From: CAYHVK01 sp964360255
GTDB lineage: Bacteria; Bdellovibrionota; Bdellovibrionia; Bdellovibrionales; UBA1609
DNA length: 64,000 nt
Assembly: GCA_964360255.1 (NCBI GenBank)
Contig: CAYHVK010000017.1
Location: 5,097 to 69,096 of the forward strand
Direction of reading: 5' to 3'
The notes beneath the pieces are model-generated. The model worked only from the letters and a program-made list of their open reading frames with translations. It did no database searches and had not been told where the DNA came from. How positions within the stretch are numbered: position 1 is the stretch's first letter; the number at the start of each line of letters is the position of its first letter. The position numbers and the translations under genes are program-made. Of this stretch, positions 1 to 8,443 are shown in pieces.

Positions 1-792
1 TTGGGCCTGGTAGTGACGCGTCCAGCCTTTAAGTGGTAATGGGTTCACCACAAACATATGAGATGTTGAAAGCGGAGCGGCAAAAGGCCGCGTCGCAGAA
101 TAGCTTTGCAGCTTGTATAAAACTTCTGCCAAAACTTTTCCGTCACCCAGCCAATGAGCGGCCAGAGAATCTGCAGTAATATAAAATTGTGGGCGAATGC
201 AGAGTCGCAAAATAAAACCCACAAATGGTGAGACCAAGCGCGTGAAGATCTGCGAAAGGGCATAATTGGGATTTTTCTTCTCAACGATCAAAAAACGAAG
301 TCCAGTGTCTAGGGCTCCGGCAATAAAAAGAAAAATAGAGCAGATAAAACTACCTACGGCAAAAATCAGAATATTAAGAGTTTTAATAGTTGCCATTTGG
401 TAGGCGATAACGGCTTCAATCTCTTTTTGGTTCAGCTTTTCAAGCAATCCTTCAGTAATTAAAATTGTACCTTTAGTGAGGGAGTGGCCAACCACCAGAG
501 ATTGGGGCGATGGGTCAGGCACGATGACGATTCGTGGTGCCGGAATTTTTGCTTTCTCAGCTAAGCGCTGATTGATTTGGCTGAGCCCCCACGGGTCGCG
601 ACCTTCAAGTACATTCGAGCTAAATAAAGCTAAAATACGACGATCTTCATAGAAATAAACGTAGCAGTTGATACTTAAGGCGAGCATAAGTCCGAAAAGC
701 AAGCCCTCGCGCTCGAGAAACATATGTCCCAGCACAATAAAGCCTAATGAAATGATGGCGAGGAATGACCAAGCTTTAGTTACGTTTTTCAT
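1..792 (-). CDS. HtpX-like M48 family membrane protein, zinc site lost (3' end off window)
   Basis: The frame is open from an ATG at 790-792 to the left edge, giving 264 codons without a stop; the C-terminus is missing. Two N-terminal membrane segments (about residues 8-26 and 31-48) and two later ones (about 141-161 and 186-199) match HtpX topology. The text around residues 110-140 aligns with the HtpX helix that carries HExxH, but here the five residues are YQMAT (131-135). The downstream EFxAD-type motif reads YITAD near 204-208. Both zinc histidines and both glutamates are therefore gone. By homology it sits in the inner membrane, but it should be inactive as a protease, so a scaffold or regulatory role is inferred. 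It is divergent from the MoxR operon with a gap of about 130 bp. Confidence 0.75.
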   Translation of the reverse strand, partial: MKNVTKAWSFLAIISLGFIVLGHMFLEREGLLFGLMLALSINCYVYFYEDRRILALFSSNVLEGRDPWGLSQINQRLAEKAKIPAPRIVIVPDPSPQSLVVGHSLTKGTILITEGLLEKLNQKEIEAVIAYQMATIKTLNILIFAVGSFICSIFLFIAGALDTGLRFLIVEKKNPNYALSQIFTRLVSPFVGFILRLCIRPQFYITADSLAAHWLGDGKVLAEVLYKLQSYSATRPFAAPLSTSHMFVVNPLPLKGWTRHYQAQ

Positions 793-926
793 TCTGTATT
801 TTACTCTCGAGCGTTTATTATGCGGCGACACCGGGTCTTTTTAAAGAGAATTTAAAAAGAAAAGAGTTTTTGCTTGCTCAAGTGCGTCACATCAACTGAA
901 AATTAAAGGTCTTGAGGGGGATTAGA

Positions 927-1916
927 ATGAGTGTGGATGTTTACGCCTTAAATGAGGCTATTAAAAAAGAAAGTCAGTTTGTTGATCGCACGTTAAACGA
1001 AGTTTCAAAGGTCGTTGTTGGCCAGCGTGAAATGCTTGAAGCGATTTTGATGGGCCTTCTAACTGGTGGTCACGTTTTGCTTGAAGGTGTTCCGGGTCTT
1101 GCGAAGACTCTGACAATTGCTTCAATCTCAAAAGCGATATCACTCGGATTTCAGCGCATTCAGTTTACGCCTGATTTGCTTCCGACAGATTTGATCGGTA
1201 CGCAAATGTACGACGCTCGCACCGGAGAATTCCGTGTGAAGAAGGGTCCCATCTTTACGAATATTGTACTCGCCGATGAGATCAACCGGGCACCGGCAAA
1301 AGTTCAATCGGCACTACTTGAAGCCATGGCCGAAAAACAAGTGACCATCGGTGAGACCACTTACAAACTTGAAAGTCCGTTTCTAGTTCTTGCAACTCAG
1401 AACCCGCTTGAGCAAGAAGGTACGTATCCACTCCCTGAAGCTCAGATGGATCGCTTCATGTTTAAAGTTTTGGTGAATTATCCGAAAAAGCATGACGAAA
1501 TTGAAATCTTAAATCGTATGGCCACAGATCAGCAGCCGCAGATCACATCACAAATCTCTCACGAAGATCTTATGCGCGCTCGTCAGCGCTGCGATCAAAT
1601 TTACATCGACGATAAACTTAAAAATTACATTGTTGAAATCGTTATGGCTTCTCGCGAGCCAAAAGAATACGGACTTGCGCAGCTGCAAAGCTTGCTGGCG
1701 GTCGGTGGTTCACCACGGGCGACGATCAGTCTCAGCCGTGCGGCGAAAGCTCACGCTTTCTTACGTGGTCGTGGTTACGTGACAGCCGATGATATTAAAG
1801 CCATTGCGTATCACGTACTTCGTCACCGTTTAATTCTCACTTATGAAGCTGAAGCTGAAAGCATGACGACTGAAGATGTAATCAAAGAGATATTGAACCA
1901 AATCGACGTGCCGTAA
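927..1916 (+). CDS. moxR: MoxR-family AAA+ ATPase
   Basis: Cytoplasmic AAA+ ATPase of the MoxR class, thought to act as a chaperone for von Willebrand factor A (vWA) proteins. Walker A is GVPGLAKT at residues 54-61 and Walker B is in NIVLADEINRAP at about 112-123, followed by the family's NPLEQEGTYPLPEAQMDRF stretch. The length of 329 residues is normal. I place the start at ATG 927 because AGGGGG lies 7 nt upstream; an in-frame TTG at 912 lacks such a site. It is the first gene of an operon with DUF58, BatA, BatB, BatC and BatD, the usual MoxR partners. The next gene begins 1 nt after its stop. Confidence 0.95.
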   Translation: MSVDVYALNEAIKKESQFVDRTLNEVSKVVVGQREMLEAILMGLLTGGHVLLEGVPGLAKTLTIASISKAISLGFQRIQFTPDLLPTDLIGTQMYDARTGEFRVKKGPIFTNIVLADEINRAPAKVQSALLEAMAEKQVTIGETTYKLESPFLVLATQNPLEQEGTYPLPEAQMDRFMFKVLVNYPKKHDEIEILNRMATDQQPQITSQISHEDLMRARQRCDQIYIDDKLKNYIVEIVMASREPKEYGLAQLQSLLAVGGSPRATISLSRAAKAHAFLRGRGYVTADDIKAIAYHVLRHRLILTYEAEAESMTTEDVIKEILNQIDVP

Positions 1917-1917
1917 G

Positions 1918-2802
1918 ATGATTAAAGATACTCTACCACCCGAAATTCTGAAGAAGGTGAAACTTCTTGAGATCTCAACGCGAAAGCTGGTGAAGAATCT
2001 CTTCGCCGGTGAGTATCGTACGGCTATTCGTGGTCAGGGTATGACTTTTGCCGAATTTCGTGAGTATGAACCGGGTGATGATGTTCGTGCTATTTCTTGG
2101 CCGCTCACAGCTCGCACGGGCAAACCTTACATTAAGAAATTTGAAGAAGAGCGCGAGCAAACTTTATTACTTATCGTTGATGTCAGTGGCTCGGGTAATT
2201 TCGGCTCGAAAGAGTATTTAAAGGGCGAAGTGATTGCTCACTTAGCTGCGCTACTTAGTTTCTCGGCTTCAAAAAGTAATGACCCGATAGGTTTATTATT
2301 ATTCTCAGATAAAATTGAACACTTCGTGCCGCCGAAAAAGGGCCGTGGTCAAGTCTATCGTCTTTTGCGCGATCTTTATTTTTTTAAGCCGACCTCATCG
2401 CGTACAAATATTCGCCAGGCACTTGAATATGTTCAAGGCGTGCTCAAGCGTAAAGCGACGATTTTTATTTTCTCAGATTTTATCGATACGCAGTTCGATA
2501 TCAGTCTTCGCCAGCTGGGTCGTAAGCACGAGACGACGGCGGTGGTAATAGAAGATCCGGCTGAGCATACGCTCCCTGATATTGGCTTGGTGGATATGCA
2601 AGACCCTGAGACCGGTGAAATTATGACGGTTGATACTTCATCGCCCATCGTTAAGAAAAGTTTTGCGGCTCATGCCAAGCAGCTGAAAGCCGATCGCGAT
2701 AACTTACTTCGTCGCTCAAATGTCGGGCGTATTGATGTGCAGACAGATAAAGATATTGTCGACCCACTTATTGAATTCTTCAGGCGGAGAAATCGTCGAT
2801 GA
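1918..2802 (+). CDS. DUF58 domain protein
   Basis: The 294-residue protein carries the DUF58 signature EYEPGDDVRAISWPLTART near residues 50-70, and a vWA-like segment with DVSGSG (about 85-91) as its degenerate metal site. DUF58 proteins are encoded beside MoxR ATPases throughout bacteria and are regarded as their cytoplasmic partners; the biochemical role is not established. The gene follows moxR with a 1 nt gap and overlaps the next gene by the ATGA junction at 2799-2802, so translational coupling is likely. Confidence 0.92.
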   Translation: MIKDTLPPEILKKVKLLEISTRKLVKNLFAGEYRTAIRGQGMTFAEFREYEPGDDVRAISWPLTARTGKPYIKKFEEEREQTLLLIVDVSGSGNFGSKEYLKGEVIAHLAALLSFSASKSNDPIGLLLFSDKIEHFVPPKKGRGQVYRLLRDLYFFKPTSSRTNIRQALEYVQGVLKRKATIFIFSDFIDTQFDISLRQLGRKHETTAVVIEDPAEHTLPDIGLVDMQDPETGEIMTVDTSSPIVKKSFAAHAKQLKADRDNLLRRSNVGRIDVQTDKDIVDPLIEFFRRRNRR

Positions 2803-3707
2803 GTGATGTGCAGTTTGATTGTAAAGTTCAGTTTCCTGAACCGCCGCCGGTGGGTGAAGCGGGCGGACCGAAGGCGATCAATGTCGGGGATATTTGGACG
2901 CTCAATTGCGCTGGTAATTTGCCTCAGCCTTTTGCGCCTTCGGCGCAAATCGTTTTTGCTGATGAAAAAGAAAAACTCAATTTAAAAATTCTCAAAGTTC
3001 GCAGAAGCGACACCCTCAGCCACGAGTTTGATGTGGTTTCTTATAAGGCCGGTGAATTCACCGATCAGAAATTTATGATCACCGATGGGCAGAATGTAGG
3101 CCGCGTGACAGGCTTAAGTTGGAAGATCGAATCCGTGCTTCAGCAAGATTCAAAACCATTTCCTGCAATCGCCAGCGAAAAAATGAATTATCCGCTTTGG
3201 TTGTGGCTTTCAATCGCGGCGGTATTTTTAGTTATTGGATTAGTTATTTGGCGCGTGGTGAAGCGACGTAAGCAGCGCCAAGAATTAATTGAAACGGTGC
3301 TGGGTGTAGGTCATGAAACAAAATCATTTAGAGAGATTGTTAAGATTCAAAACAATCAGGCTTATGCTCAGCTCTGCCGAGATTTACGGAATGTTCAGAA
3401 AAGTATGAATGCCTTTAAGCCAAAGCCAGCCAATGAAATCTGGCTAGATCTTGATAAAGCTTTTCGGTATTATCTGGTGCGTGAACTTCTGACTCCGGCC
3501 TTTACTTGGTCGTCAAAACAAATTTTGGCTGATATTAAAAAGAACCACCGTAAGGTCTACAATGCGGCGCAATTGCTTTTGCGCCGCACGTTCTCAGAAT
3601 TCGATTTAGGTAGCGGCAAGGCTCTTACCATTCAAGATTGCGAACAGGTTTACGTTCTTGTGCGTGACGCCTGCGATAAAATATATGAAGTGAGATCTAA
3701 AAAATGA
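2799..3707 (+). CDS. Membrane protein of Bat operon, DUF4381-like position
   Basis: I do not recognise the family with certainty. The 302-residue product has no signal peptide. It has an N-terminal beta-rich stretch (about 1-125), one membrane segment at about 130-150 followed by a basic stop (KRRKQR), and a helical cytoplasmic tail of about 145 residues. Its place between DUF58 and BatA is where other Bat operons carry a DUF4381-type single-pass protein, so an assembly role with the vWA proteins is inferred from position and topology only. It overlaps both neighbours by 4 nt. Confidence 0.8.
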   Translation: MSDVQFDCKVQFPEPPPVGEAGGPKAINVGDIWTLNCAGNLPQPFAPSAQIVFADEKEKLNLKILKVRRSDTLSHEFDVVSYKAGEFTDQKFMITDGQNVGRVTGLSWKIESVLQQDSKPFPAIASEKMNYPLWLWLSIAAVFLVIGLVIWRVVKRRKQRQELIETVLGVGHETKSFREIVKIQNNQAYAQLCRDLRNVQKSMNAFKPKPANEIWLDLDKAFRYYLVRELLTPAFTWSSKQILADIKKNHRKVYNAAQLLLRRTFSEFDLGSGKALTIQDCEQVYVLVRDACDKIYEVRSKK

Positions 3708-4729
3708 TGGAAGGCATATTCACTACAGGCTTTGCATCTGCAGCGGCATTTATGCTGATTCCGCTGCTAATCGCTTTACTGGCGTATAAAGTTTGGTCGC
3801 ATCGTCGCCAAACACCGAGCCTTCAGTATTCGTCACTCAGTTTAGTTAAAGGGCTGCAAAGTTCTTATCGCAGTGTTTTGGTTTATTTACCTCTTGGTTT
3901 AAAATTTGCCGCTCTTCTTTTCGTTGTTGTCGCTTTAGCACGCCCGCAGAAAGCGGATGAAAAAGTAAAACGTAATGTTGAGGGTATCGATATTATGATC
4001 GTTCTTGATATTTCTGACAGTATGCTCATTGAAGATATGAAGCCTGAGAACCGCATGGAGGCTTCAAAACTTGTGATTTCTAATTTTATTAAAGGCCGCA
4101 CTTCAGATCGTATTGGTCTTGTGGTGTTTGCCGGTGAAGCTTACACTCGTGTTCCTTTGACTTTAGACTATCCGCTGCTTCTTGATAATGTAAAAAAAGT
4201 GAAGCCAAGCCGTAATATTAAAATGGGTACAGCTATCGGTGTGGCCTTAGCGACTGGGGTTGGACGTCTAAAGGAATCAAAAGCGAAAAGTCGCGTGATG
4301 ATTTTCTTAACCGACGGAGAGAACAATAGCGGCACCGTCGACCCTGAAACCGCTTTACAGATGGCGGTTGATGAAAAACTGAAGGTTTACTCTATCGGTA
4401 TGGGTAAAGACGGCGAAGCCCAGCTGCCGGTTTATATTCAAGATGCTTTTGGCAGTTCAATTAAGCAATATCGCCCCATTCACTCGAAAGTGAATGAACC
4501 CTTGCTTAAAAGCTTCGGCGACAAAACGGGCGGTCGCTTCTGGCGGGCCAATACTGGGCGTGAGCTTGATGAAGTCTTTAAAACAATTGATAGCCTTGAG
4601 CGCACTAAAATTGATGTTGAAAAATACAGCCGCTACACTGAGCTCTTTCAGAACCCTCTACGTATTGCGGCCTTTCTCTTTATCTTAAGCCTGCTTTTAG
4701 GGCGTACTGTTTTGCGGAGGAATCCATGA
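3704..4729 (+). CDS. batA: BatA-type von Willebrand factor A membrane protein
   Basis: The 341-residue protein has an N-terminal membrane hairpin (about residues 8-28 and 58-80), a vWA domain in the periplasm or cytosol-facing loop, and a C-terminal membrane helix (about 318-336). The metal-ion-dependent adhesion site DxSxS is present as DISDS at about residues 101-105. BatA belongs to the Bacteroides aerotolerance (Bat) family, whose members interact with MoxR and with BatB. The ATG at 3704 overlaps the previous stop by 4 nt, with a second ATG directly after it. The stop overlaps batB by 4 nt. Confidence 0.92.
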   Translation: MMEGIFTTGFASAAAFMLIPLLIALLAYKVWSHRRQTPSLQYSSLSLVKGLQSSYRSVLVYLPLGLKFAALLFVVVALARPQKADEKVKRNVEGIDIMIVLDISDSMLIEDMKPENRMEASKLVISNFIKGRTSDRIGLVVFAGEAYTRVPLTLDYPLLLDNVKKVKPSRNIKMGTAIGVALATGVGRLKESKAKSRVMIFLTDGENNSGTVDPETALQMAVDEKLKVYSIGMGKDGEAQLPVYIQDAFGSSIKQYRPIHSKVNEPLLKSFGDKTGGRFWRANTGRELDEVFKTIDSLERTKIDVEKYSRYTELFQNPLRIAAFLFILSLLLGRTVLRRNP

Positions 4730-5793
4730 GCAGTTTTCAATTTCAAAATCCGACGGCTCTTTATTTTCTATGGCTCGTGCCAGTTATTTTTATCTTTGCT
4801 CAATACTTTCAAAAGCAAGCGCAAAAGAAAATTCAAAAGTCTTTAGGCTCAAAGCTTTTGCCGTTCTTAACATCATCAGTTTCGATCTCAAAAAGACGAA
4901 TTAAGCTTTATCTTGAATGCCTTGTACTTTTCTTTTTGATTTTGGCTTTGGCGCGACCGCAATTGCAAGATGGCACACAGAAAGTTAAAAACGAAGGTAT
5001 TGAGATCGTTCTGCTTGTGGACGTCTCAAATAGTATGCTCGCTGAAGATGTGAAACCTTCGAGAATGGATTTGGCGAAATCTGAACTCAAGCGTTTAATT
5101 GATATTTCAGGTGGAGACCGCTTTGGTCTTGTGGCTTTTGCCGGCTCTGCTGTCTTACTATCGCCAATGAGCACAGATCAAAACTCAATTAAAATGTTTA
5201 TCGATTCTCTCTCGCCAGACGCGGTGAGCACGCAAGGTACGGATTTTAAAAGAGGCCTTGATGAATCAAAGGCCGCTTTCGAGCGGGGTGGGGCCGATAA
5301 AGATGATTCAGCGGTCACCCGGGCCATTTTAATTGTTTCGGATGGTGAAGATAATGAACCCGGCGCCATTGAAGCGGCGAAAAAACTAGTCGATGACGAT
5401 ATCTATATTTTCACTCTCGCCATCGGCACTGAAAAGGGCGGCACGATCCCGATCAAAGATGATCGTGGTGAAATTCGTGGCTATCGTCGCGATCAATCAG
5501 GCCAAGTGGTACTAACACAAACTAAAGGCACCGTACTGAAGCAATTAGCTGAGGCCGGCAAAGGTTCGTTTCATCATGCGACCTTTCAAGGTGATGCGAT
5601 TAAGCAGGTGCGCAGTGATATCGAGCGTCTGCAAAAAAGCCAGTTCGCTGACGGTGAAATTAAAACCTTCCAAGAGCTTTACCAGTATTTTCTGTTCTTG
5701 GCTTTCTTAGTAGCACTTTTTGAGATTTCAATGGGTGAGAGAGCTTCAGCGGGACGTATCTGGAGGGGCCGCTTCGAGGTGGTGGGAAGATGA
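4726..5793 (+). CDS. batB: BatB-type von Willebrand factor A membrane protein
   Basis: This is a paralogue of the preceding gene (355 residues) with the same plan: two N-terminal membrane segments, a vWA domain and a C-terminal helix around 320-340. The metal site reads DVSNS near residues 102-106, and the vWA strand IVSDGEDNEPG is intact. In Bat systems BatA and BatB are thought to form a membrane complex. An AGGAGG-like sequence precedes the ATG, inside the batA 3' end. It overlaps the TPR gene downstream by 4 nt (ATGA). Confidence 0.92.
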   Translation: MSSFQFQNPTALYFLWLVPVIFIFAQYFQKQAQKKIQKSLGSKLLPFLTSSVSISKRRIKLYLECLVLFFLILALARPQLQDGTQKVKNEGIEIVLLVDVSNSMLAEDVKPSRMDLAKSELKRLIDISGGDRFGLVAFAGSAVLLSPMSTDQNSIKMFIDSLSPDAVSTQGTDFKRGLDESKAAFERGGADKDDSAVTRAILIVSDGEDNEPGAIEAAKKLVDDDIYIFTLAIGTEKGGTIPIKDDRGEIRGYRRDQSGQVVLTQTKGTVLKQLAEAGKGSFHHATFQGDAIKQVRSDIERLQKSQFADGEIKTFQELYQYFLFLAFLVALFEISMGERASAGRIWRGRFEVVGR

Positions 5794-6488
5794 CGTCATT
5801 TATTTTTAAATCTCTATTCAAAATTTCAATGCTTTATATTGGACTGACTTCCGTCTCATTAGCTGAAGCGGCAGATCCATCTTTAGGCACCATTCGCGAT
5901 AATAATAAAGCCGTTAGCGAAATGGCGGCTGAAAAAGCTTTTGCTGCCGAGAAATTATTTATTGGGGCTTTAGCTCATGATCCGTTTCGCCAAGAGTTGC
6001 GGTTTAATTTGGGGAATGCTTATTTCTTGCAGAAAAAATACGACCGCGCCTTAAAAGAGTTCGAGTCCGTCGTCCGTCAAACACCAGTTGGGCAATCGGC
6101 AGAAAACGACACCATTCGTTTTAAAGCTCTTTTTAACGGAGCGTTAGCGGCTCAAGAATTAAAAAATATCGATAAAGCTCTTGAACTCTATCAAGCGGCT
6201 CTTGAAATTCATCCGGACTCCATTGAAGTTAAAACCAATATTGAAATGCTCAACCAAAGTGGCGGCGGCGGTGGCGGTCAAGGCGATCAACAAAAGCCGC
6301 AAGATAAAGATGGAAAAGATCCTGGCGCGGGCGAGCAAGAGCAAAAAGAACAGCCGAAAGAAAAAGGCGTTGACCAGCGTGATGTGAAAGACATTCTTGA
6401 AGAGCTTGAGCGCCAAGAGCAGAAAATTCGAGCTCTAGAATATGGCAATCAAAAAGGGCGTGAAAAAGGCCCTACAAAAGACTGGTAA
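5790..6488 (+). CDS. batC: BatC-like tetratricopeptide repeat protein
   Basis: The 232-residue protein has an N-terminal signal or anchor (about residues 7-27) and at least two or three TPR units in the middle (about 50-155, for example FNLGNAYFLQKKYDRALKEF). Its C-terminus is highly charged and Gln/Gly/Lys/Glu-rich and is probably disordered, opening with a run of six glycines. BatC TPR proteins are periplasmic or membrane-associated adaptors in Bat operons. The assignment rests on TPR content plus position between batB and batD. Confidence 0.85.
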   Translation: MTSFIFKSLFKISMLYIGLTSVSLAEAADPSLGTIRDNNKAVSEMAAEKAFAAEKLFIGALAHDPFRQELRFNLGNAYFLQKKYDRALKEFESVVRQTPVGQSAENDTIRFKALFNGALAAQELKNIDKALELYQAALEIHPDSIEVKTNIEMLNQSGGGGGGQGDQQKPQDKDGKDPGAGEQEQKEQPKEKGVDQRDVKDILEELERQEQKIRALEYGNQKGREKGPTKDW

Positions 6489-6508
6489 AAGATAAGAAAG
6501 GACGATCA

Positions 6509-8443
6509 ATGAGAATTCTAAGATTATTTTCAGTTTTAAGTTTTCTTTTTATATTTTCAAATGCCTTCGGGCAAACGATCACCGCTGAAGTTGAACCTAA
6601 AATTGTGCGCCCGAATGATCATTTTATTCTCTCGGTTACGGTTTCAAGTGAAGCCAGCGTAAATGTCGAGCAGCCTGAACTGCCGAACCTTTCTGTTTTT
6701 CGTTTACTGAATGTTTCAACTTCATCAGAGACGCGTAGTATTTTTGATGGCGGTCGGTTTCAAGTCTCAAGAGCACAAACTTTTAATTACGAACTTGAAG
6801 CCTTGCAGCCGGGTACTTTTAGAATTGAACCGATTGTAGTTGTGGTAAATGGCCAGGCGAAGGCGGCGCCCAGTGTTTCAATCACTGTTGACCCAGCTGC
6901 GGCCGGTCGTCAGCAGCGTCCTCAGGGTGGCGGCATTCCAGGCGGAAGTGGCGGAAACTTTCCTGAAGAAGAAGAGCAAGAAGAGTCTTTTCAGCAGATG
7001 GACGATATGTTTCAGCAACTTCTTCAGCGTCGTTTAGAGCAACTTCAACGTGGGGGGCGAAATGCTCCACGAGGCGGCGGTCAGCCCCCAGCGGGTGGAG
7101 TGGTTTCACCTGCAGATTTGAAAGATGCTTTTTATGTTGAGGTTGAGGTCGATAAAACAAAAGTCTTTGTAGGCGAGCAGCTCACAGTCAGCTGGTATCT
7201 TGTCACGCGCGCCCAAGTTTCTGATATCGATACGTTAAAATATCCAGCTGTCGCTGGGTTTTGGCGTGAAGATCTTGAACTAGCCACACGATTGAATTTC
7301 AGACCTGAAGTGATTAATGGTGTAAACTACAATCGAGCTTTACTGGCTTCATTTGCACTTTTTCCGCTTAAAGCGGGCGAATCTAAGATCGATGAGTACA
7401 CAGCTCGCTGCACATTGCTGGCCATGGGCGCATTCGGCGTGACGGGTCAGCAGACGATTACCAAGTCCAGTCAGATTGTGCCTATTACGGTGCTTCCACT
7501 TCCAGCTGAGAATAAACCTGAGAGTTTTTCTGGGGCCGTCGGTGAATTTAAAGTCGCAGCAAGAGTTGAGAAAAACCAAGTTGAAACCGGAGTGCCGTTC
7601 ACTTTAAAAATTCGTTTCGAAGGCCGTGGCAACGCAAAACCGATCGATTTGAATAAAACATCTTGGCCAGAAGGTCTCGAGTTTTATGATAAAAAAAGTA
7701 ACACGAAATACTTCACCGATGGCCGTAGTTACAAAGAGTTTGAGGTTATTTTAGTCCCTCGCAAAGAGGGTGAAATTAAATTGCCAGCCATTGAATTTGC
7801 TTTTTTTGATCCGGTGAAAAAAGCTTACTACAAAGAGATGACCGCCGAAATTCCTTTGACAGTTATCAAAGGTGAAAATCAAGGACCTCTTGAGTCCCAA
7901 CCTTTAGCCAATATGCAAGCTTCTGCCGAGCCAGCAAAGCCGGTTTTACCAGGCTTATCACTTCAACTTCGTGAATCTTCGTTATGGCCCGATGAATATA
8001 AAATTTATGCGTGGGGCCTTGTGTTTTTCGCTGGCGTTTTCTATTTAATTTGGCGGGGTGTGAAAGAGTTTCGCTCATCAGAAAAAAGAGAGAGTCTTAA
8101 AAAGATTGTTAGAAGTAAATTCTCTGAGATCGATCAATTGGCCAGCAAAGGCGAAATTCGCAAAGCCGCTGTAGAGATGACCAATTTGGTTTATTTAATC
8201 CTCGGTGAGCTATCAGGAGCCGGGGGAGCCAGTCGCGAACTCAGTGCCCTTTTAGAGAAGTCTCCACCGAGTTTTAGACGTGATGTGGGTGCTGCACTTG
8301 AGACGAGCATGAGAAATCTTGAAGTTTTGGCTTTTGCGCCCACCGAACTTATGGGCAAAGATCCAAAAAAAGTTTTAAACGAAGCTCAGAGTTTGTTGAA
8401 AAAATCTCTTGAGTATAACTTCGATGAAATACAGGAAGCATGA
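6509..8443 (+). CDS. batD: BatD oxygen-tolerance protein
   Basis: The 644-residue protein has a cleavable signal peptide (about residues 1-22), a long extracytoplasmic region of beta-sandwich type, and one membrane helix at about 495-513 followed by a helical cytoplasmic tail. This is the BatD layout. A low-complexity Gly/Gln/Glu/Arg insert (about 131-197) separates two periplasmic domains and is probably flexible. An AAGGA site 8 nt upstream supports ATG 6509. The stop overlaps the next gene by 4 nt, which ties the Bat proteins to a cell-wall lytic enzyme. Confidence 0.92.
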   Translation: MRILRLFSVLSFLFIFSNAFGQTITAEVEPKIVRPNDHFILSVTVSSEASVNVEQPELPNLSVFRLLNVSTSSETRSIFDGGRFQVSRAQTFNYELEALQPGTFRIEPIVVVVNGQAKAAPSVSITVDPAAAGRQQRPQGGGIPGGSGGNFPEEEEQEESFQQMDDMFQQLLQRRLEQLQRGGRNAPRGGGQPPAGGVVSPADLKDAFYVEVEVDKTKVFVGEQLTVSWYLVTRAQVSDIDTLKYPAVAGFWREDLELATRLNFRPEVINGVNYNRALLASFALFPLKAGESKIDEYTARCTLLAMGAFGVTGQQTITKSSQIVPITVLPLPAENKPESFSGAVGEFKVAARVEKNQVETGVPFTLKIRFEGRGNAKPIDLNKTSWPEGLEFYDKKSNTKYFTDGRSYKEFEVILVPRKEGEIKLPAIEFAFFDPVKKAYYKEMTAEIPLTVIKGENQGPLESQPLANMQASAEPAKPVLPGLSLQLRESSLWPDEYKIYAWGLVFFAGVFYLIWRGVKEFRSSEKRESLKKIVRSKFSEIDQLASKGEIRKAAVEMTNLVYLILGELSGAGGASRELSALLEKSPPSFRRDVGAALETSMRNLEVLAFAPTELMGKDPKKVLNEAQSLLKKSLEYNFDEIQEA

